NCBI GenBank assembly: GCA_965243755.1
Contig: CBDEVW010000002.1
Location: 558,001-622,000 of the forward strand
Reading direction: 5' to 3'
Source: JANSWY01 sp965243755
GTDB lineage: Bacteria > Bacteroidota > Bacteroidia > Cytophagales > Cyclobacteriaceae
DNA: 64,000 bases
Made by a program: the position numbers and the translations under genes. Of this stretch, positions 61,052-64,000 are shown piece after piece. Positions within the stretch are counted from its first letter, which is position 1; each line of letters opens with the position of its first letter. The notes beneath the pieces were generated by a model. The model ran no database searches, was not told where the DNA came from, and saw nothing but the letters and a program-made list of their open reading frames with translations.

Positions 61052-61918
61052 TTAGAAAAATGTCATACTTATCAATCCACTAAGGATGATGAGGTTAGTA
61101 TAATATTTCAATTGTGTAAAATGCTTCTTTGTATCAGCCATGATCAGTCGATAAATAAAAAACAATAAAAATGGTGATACAATGATGAAATACCACTCCA
61201 CGATATCATTATTTACCTTAATAAGGAAGCTGATCAATCCAATGGCGGCCAAGGTTGCGATGAGGTATAATATCCGTTTTGTATTTCGAATACCAATTAA
61301 TACAGGGAGTGATTTTACACCGAATTTCTCCTCGCCCTTCATATCCTCAATATCTTTAATTATTTCTCTCATTAACATGATGGACCCGGCGAAAAGGCAA
61401 TAAACAAAAACAAGAATATCTGTGGCTTCATAATATAAACTGATTACCAAGATGGATAAGGCAGTTAATGCTGCTATCAGGACGTTTCCAATGAGTGGCA
61501 TACGACGAAGCTGGTTGCTATAGAGCCAAAGTAAAAATGCTGAACCGAAATGAATGAGGCCGATCAGCTGAAAGGCAATCACTCCAAGCACAATGCCAAA
61601 TATATTAAAACACGTGTGGTAGAACATGGCAGCTCTTCTTCTCAGGTCAGTTCCTACCACAACTTTATCAGGCCTGTTTACCATATCAATTTTCTGATCG
61701 TAGTAATCATTGATGATATATCCGGCAGATGAAATTAATAACGTACTTACTACAATCAGAAACAAGCGCCAGTCCAGAAGGGTAGCCAGCCATTCTCTGG
61801 ATGCACCAACAAGAAAAATTGCGGTAAAATATTGAGTGATACCAATGATAATGAGATTAGGAACCCTTGATATCTTTAAGATACCTTTAATGCTAAATAT
61901 TTTGGGTTCACGAACCAT
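61052..61918 (-). CDS. UbiA-family prenyltransferase (geranylgeranylglycerol-phosphate geranylgeranyltransferase-like)
   Basis: An integral membrane aromatic or lipid prenyltransferase of 288 residues with about eight helices. The two aspartate-rich motifs are NDYYDQKIDMVNRPDK (first, about residues 68-83) and REIIKDIEDMKGEEKFG (second, about 182-198), which bind the Mg-prenyl diphosphate. It resembles the archaeal-type geranylgeranylglycerol-phosphate geranylgeranyltransferases that Bacteroidota often encode. The acceptor in bacteria is not settled. It is in one operon with DUF2520 and purN genes. Confidence 0.88.
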   Translation of the reverse strand: MVREPKIFSIKGILKISRVPNLIIIGITQYFTAIFLVGASREWLATLLDWRLFLIVVSTLLISSAGYIINDYYDQKIDMVNRPDKVVVGTDLRRRAAMFYHTCFNIFGIVLGVIAFQLIGLIHFGSAFLLWLYSNQLRRMPLIGNVLIAALTALSILVISLYYEATDILVFVYCLFAGSIMLMREIIKDIEDMKGEEKFGVKSLPVLIGIRNTKRILYLIATLAAIGLISFLIKVNNDIVEWYFIIVSPFLLFFIYRLIMADTKKHFTQLKYYTNLIILSGLISMTFF

Positions 61919-62697
61919 CAGCTCTTCAAACTTGCAATGATATTGTCCGACATAATTCTGTATATCTCTTTTAGATCATCCCTGTCTCCAAGCATTTCGA
62001 TATGACGGTCCATAATGGTTTTATCTTCTCTGACAGCAGGACCCGTTTGTGTATACTTTGGTTGTAAAGCCAGGGCCTTAGCTACAGTTTCATCAATCAA
62101 TGGTTTTAATAACTCGAAATCAAGGTTTTCCTTATCCAGGAGATCTTTTGATATGGTTAGAAGGTGATTAAGGAAATTGGATGCAAAAATAGCGGCCAAA
62201 TGATACTTTGCCCGATCGCTGGAATTAACCTCTTTAAAATTAAAATTTGCGCTTTCACAAAGTAATTCAAGCTTCTCCAGACTTACATGGTCTTTTGCTT
62301 CCACCATATAATGGATGGAGCTCATGTCTATCGGACGGCTTCTCTGGATGGTCTGAAACGGGTAAAGAATACCATAATCTTCAAAACCGTGTCTTTCAAA
62401 AACATTTAGATCCAAAGTTCCGGAAGTATGGAGTAACTGTGCGTTTGAGATGTTTTTCAAATCGCCTAAAACCTGATCCATCGCTTTATCTTTGATCGCG
62501 ATAATGATGAAATCACAGTACTCATTTTTATAATCTAAATTATCCTTGTGGGGAATGCTTGCAAGATCATCCATCCATTTCTTAGCCTGACGGGTATAGA
62601 TAGAATTAATTGTATGACCTTTTTTGATTAAATGGTGAGTGAGGTGATAGGCAACATTGCCACTTCCAATAATAGAAATTCTATAAGATGTAGACAT
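61918..62697 (-). CDS. Rossmann-like/DUF2520 oxidoreductase family protein
   Basis: A 259-residue protein with an N-terminal NAD(P)-binding fold (ISIIGSGNVAYHLTHHL, about residues 8-24) and a C-terminal helical DUF2520 domain (KYHLAAIFASNFLNHLL, then LKPLIDETVAKAL). The layout is that of F420- or NADP-dependent oxidoreductase and ketopantoate-reductase relatives. The substrate is unknown. It overlaps the UbiA-type gene by one base, so the two probably act or are expressed together. Confidence 0.87.
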   Translation of the reverse strand: MSTSYRISIIGSGNVAYHLTHHLIKKGHTINSIYTRQAKKWMDDLASIPHKDNLDYKNEYCDFIIIAIKDKAMDQVLGDLKNISNAQLLHTSGTLDLNVFERHGFEDYGILYPFQTIQRSRPIDMSSIHYMVEAKDHVSLEKLELLCESANFNFKEVNSSDRAKYHLAAIFASNFLNHLLTISKDLLDKENLDFELLKPLIDETVAKALALQPKYTQTGPAVREDKTIMDRHIEMLGDRDDLKEIYRIMSDNIIASLKS

Positions 62698-62770
62698 AAA
62701 TAATTAGTATAAGCTAATGACGAATGCAATTTACAAGACGAGCATCATTTATGCCCACCTATATTTGAAA

Positions 62771-64000
62771 TCATTCTACTCCCTTATCTCGCATTTTTTG
62801 AAATTCCAGATACCTTCTTCTGATGGCTATTCCAAAACCAATACACAACAGAAATGTTCCAAACCAAAGTAGATTGATAAATGGTTTTTCAACGGCTTCC
62901 AGAATCACCCAGTCCGGTTGAGTAGTTCTGACTCCAAACACAAAGCTATTATCTTTAGGCCTGATAGATTCAATACTTACCTTAATGCCCAAATCTTTTA
63001 CAGTAAAAGGGATTTTTCCTGCCATTTGATCTTTGATGATGTATATGGGTTCGGCGATATAATCATCACTTTTTCCCTGAATACGAATTTTTGCCTTCAC
63101 AGCAACATCATTCTCAGTTAATGGACGGCCATCTATTTCAAAAATTCTTTCCACACTTTCAAAAACTGAAACAAAGTCATTAAGAAAAAACTGTGATTTC
63201 ACGGGAACAACAAGAGTATCTAGTTCACTCCACTCACCTTCATCTTCCGGATCAGGAAATGTGCGCACGTGAGTGTATAGGTCTGCCGTGAGGGTCCTTT
63301 TGATGTCGGGACTATAGACAATCATGTCCATTGATTCATTCAGTTGAACTCTCGGGTAAAGTGTGAAAGGCTTATTGTCACCTTTAGTGTATTCAATTTC
63401 AAAATAGCTGTTTTCCGGGCCAATAACCTGTAAGGTGTCACCTGTTTTTATTTGCTTTGAAGGAATGTCTGTCAGTGCGGTGTATTTTAGTGGGTCTGAA
63501 GTTTTTTGAACAAGTGTTTCATTCACATAACCTTTTCCCTTAAACTGCTTTCTGATGCCTTTGTAGTTCAGTACGTAATCTCCCATTTGTCTGGGATCAT
63601 TCATAAATAACAATAGGTTGTTCCGGTTCACTTCATCGGGAAACTCAGTGCTCCAAACAAGCCCGGTATAATTTTCACTCACTATCCTGGAGTATCCTGA
63701 AGAGAAAAGAATCCCTACAAGCATCATTCCCAGGCCAATATGAGTGAATGATCCACCCGATAGCATAACATTAGACTTCAACAGCGGAATCAAAATTTTG
63801 ACATTGGCTACAATCGCGTAGATGGCACACATCAATAGTAATGTGTATCTAAGGAACCTGAAGATGCTATCAAAATTCAGTTGGCCTTCCAATACGGTAT
63901 TAAAGTTGGTAACGGTGATTACTACAAGGCTCAATATCAGAGAAATCAGAATTGGATAGAAAATGACTTTTTGAAGTTCTTTCTTATCCATTTTCTTCCA
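62771..64000 (-). CDS. Cytochrome c biogenesis protein CcmF/CcsA type, C-terminal part (cut by window edge)
   Basis: The frame stays open to the right edge, so this is the C-terminal 409 residues of a longer gene; a methionine at 63991 is internal (WKKMDKKELQ reads through it). It shows three membrane helices near the front (ILISLILSLVVITVT, RYTLLLMCAIYAIV, GGSFTHIGLGMMLVGILFSSGYS), a periplasmic domain of about 220 residues, and a last helix (NLLWFGTFLLCIGFGIAI). The GGSFTHIG block is characteristic of CcmF/CcsA heme-lyase proteins, which in Bacteroidota are about 1000 residues. Its role is attaching heme to cytochrome c. Confidence 0.8.
   Translation of the reverse strand, partial: WKKMDKKELQKVIFYPILISLILSLVVITVTNFNTVLEGQLNFDSIFRFLRYTLLLMCAIYAIVANVKILIPLLKSNVMLSGGSFTHIGLGMMLVGILFSSGYSRIVSENYTGLVWSTEFPDEVNRNNLLLFMNDPRQMGDYVLNYKGIRKQFKGKGYVNETLVQKTSDPLKYTALTDIPSKQIKTGDTLQVIGPENSYFEIEYTKGDNKPFTLYPRVQLNESMDMIVYSPDIKRTLTADLYTHVRTFPDPEDEGEWSELDTLVVPVKSQFFLNDFVSVFESVERIFEIDGRPLTENDVAVKAKIRIQGKSDDYIAEPIYIIKDQMAGKIPFTVKDLGIKVSIESIRPKDNSFVFGVRTTQPDWVILEAVEKPFINLLWFGTFLLCIGFGIAIRRRYLEFQKMRDKGVE

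Noticed and set aside
62771..63991. Complete cytochrome c biogenesis gene starting at the internal Met at 63991
   Set aside because: The frame remains open to the window edge and the family is normally about 1000 residues with heme-lyase helices missing here, so this is a C-terminal fragment.
1..64000. CRISPR array, prophage, insertion sequence or defence island
   Set aside because: No regularly spaced repeats, transposase, integrase, restriction enzyme or toxin-antitoxin genes were recognised anywhere in the window.

Overview
The window is a 64 kb piece of a low-GC Bacteroidota chromosome, most likely from the order Cytophagales. The evidence is a SusC/SusD pair, a PorZ-type protein with a type IX secretion C-terminal domain, DUF6089 outer-membrane proteins, an RNA-polymerase promoter of the TTG-N17..20-TAnnTTTG kind in front of several genes, and almost no Shine-Dalgarno sequences. 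Genes are densely packed, with many 1-4 nt overlaps. Nearly everything is core metabolism or cell envelope. I see no prophage, insertion sequence, CRISPR array or defence island. Both ends cut genes: an M16 peptidase on the left and a CcmF/CcsA-type cytochrome c assembly protein on the right.

Left part (1-20 kb): a fused alpha/beta 2-oxoacid dehydrogenase E1, anhydro-MurNAc kinase (anmK), a CBS protein and a GNAT acetyltransferase. A small nutrient-uptake locus follows: SusC, SusD, a terminator, then a lipoprotein of the acetamidase/formamidase family. Next come a MacB/FtsX-like permease, a lipoprotein dipeptidyl peptidase III, an SDR and CpcT/CpeT-like pair, tRNA-His with a partial copy of its 3' end about 110 bp away, dihydroorotase, a DEAD-box helicase and an M28 peptidase.

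Middle (21-36 kb): glycine decarboxylase (gcvP). Then a partner-switch-like signalling group: a response-regulator/SpoIIE phosphatase and two SiaC-type (DUF1987) phosphoproteins. Further on are NRDE and CPBP proteins, rmuC, an orphan GroES-like protein, hemB, a Ycf48-like lipoprotein, metK, and a tightly overlapping pdxJ / hydrolase / tetrapyrrole-methylase operon.

Right-centre (36-46 kb): a plus-strand run of YqeY, CvpA, an alpha/beta hydrolase, a CBS protein, NAD kinase, two DUF6089 proteins, UppS, BamA and two OmpH/Skp chaperones. This joins NAD phosphorylation, undecaprenyl carrier synthesis and outer-membrane protein assembly.

Right part (46-64 kb), mostly minus strand: a chromate transporter with a 2OG-Fe(II) oxygenase; recO, porZ, tdk and a 2Fe-2S ferredoxin; the elongasome operon mreB-mreC-mreD-mrdA-rodA; purH and purN; a UbiA-type prenyltransferase; a DUF2520 protein; and the cytochrome c assembly gene. 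The most unusual points are the SiaC/SpoIIE signalling group, the SusCD-amidase locus with helically phased repeats upstream, the tRNA-His 3'-end duplication, a KTG to KTS change in PBP2, and a CPBP protein lacking the first glutamate of its active-site motif.
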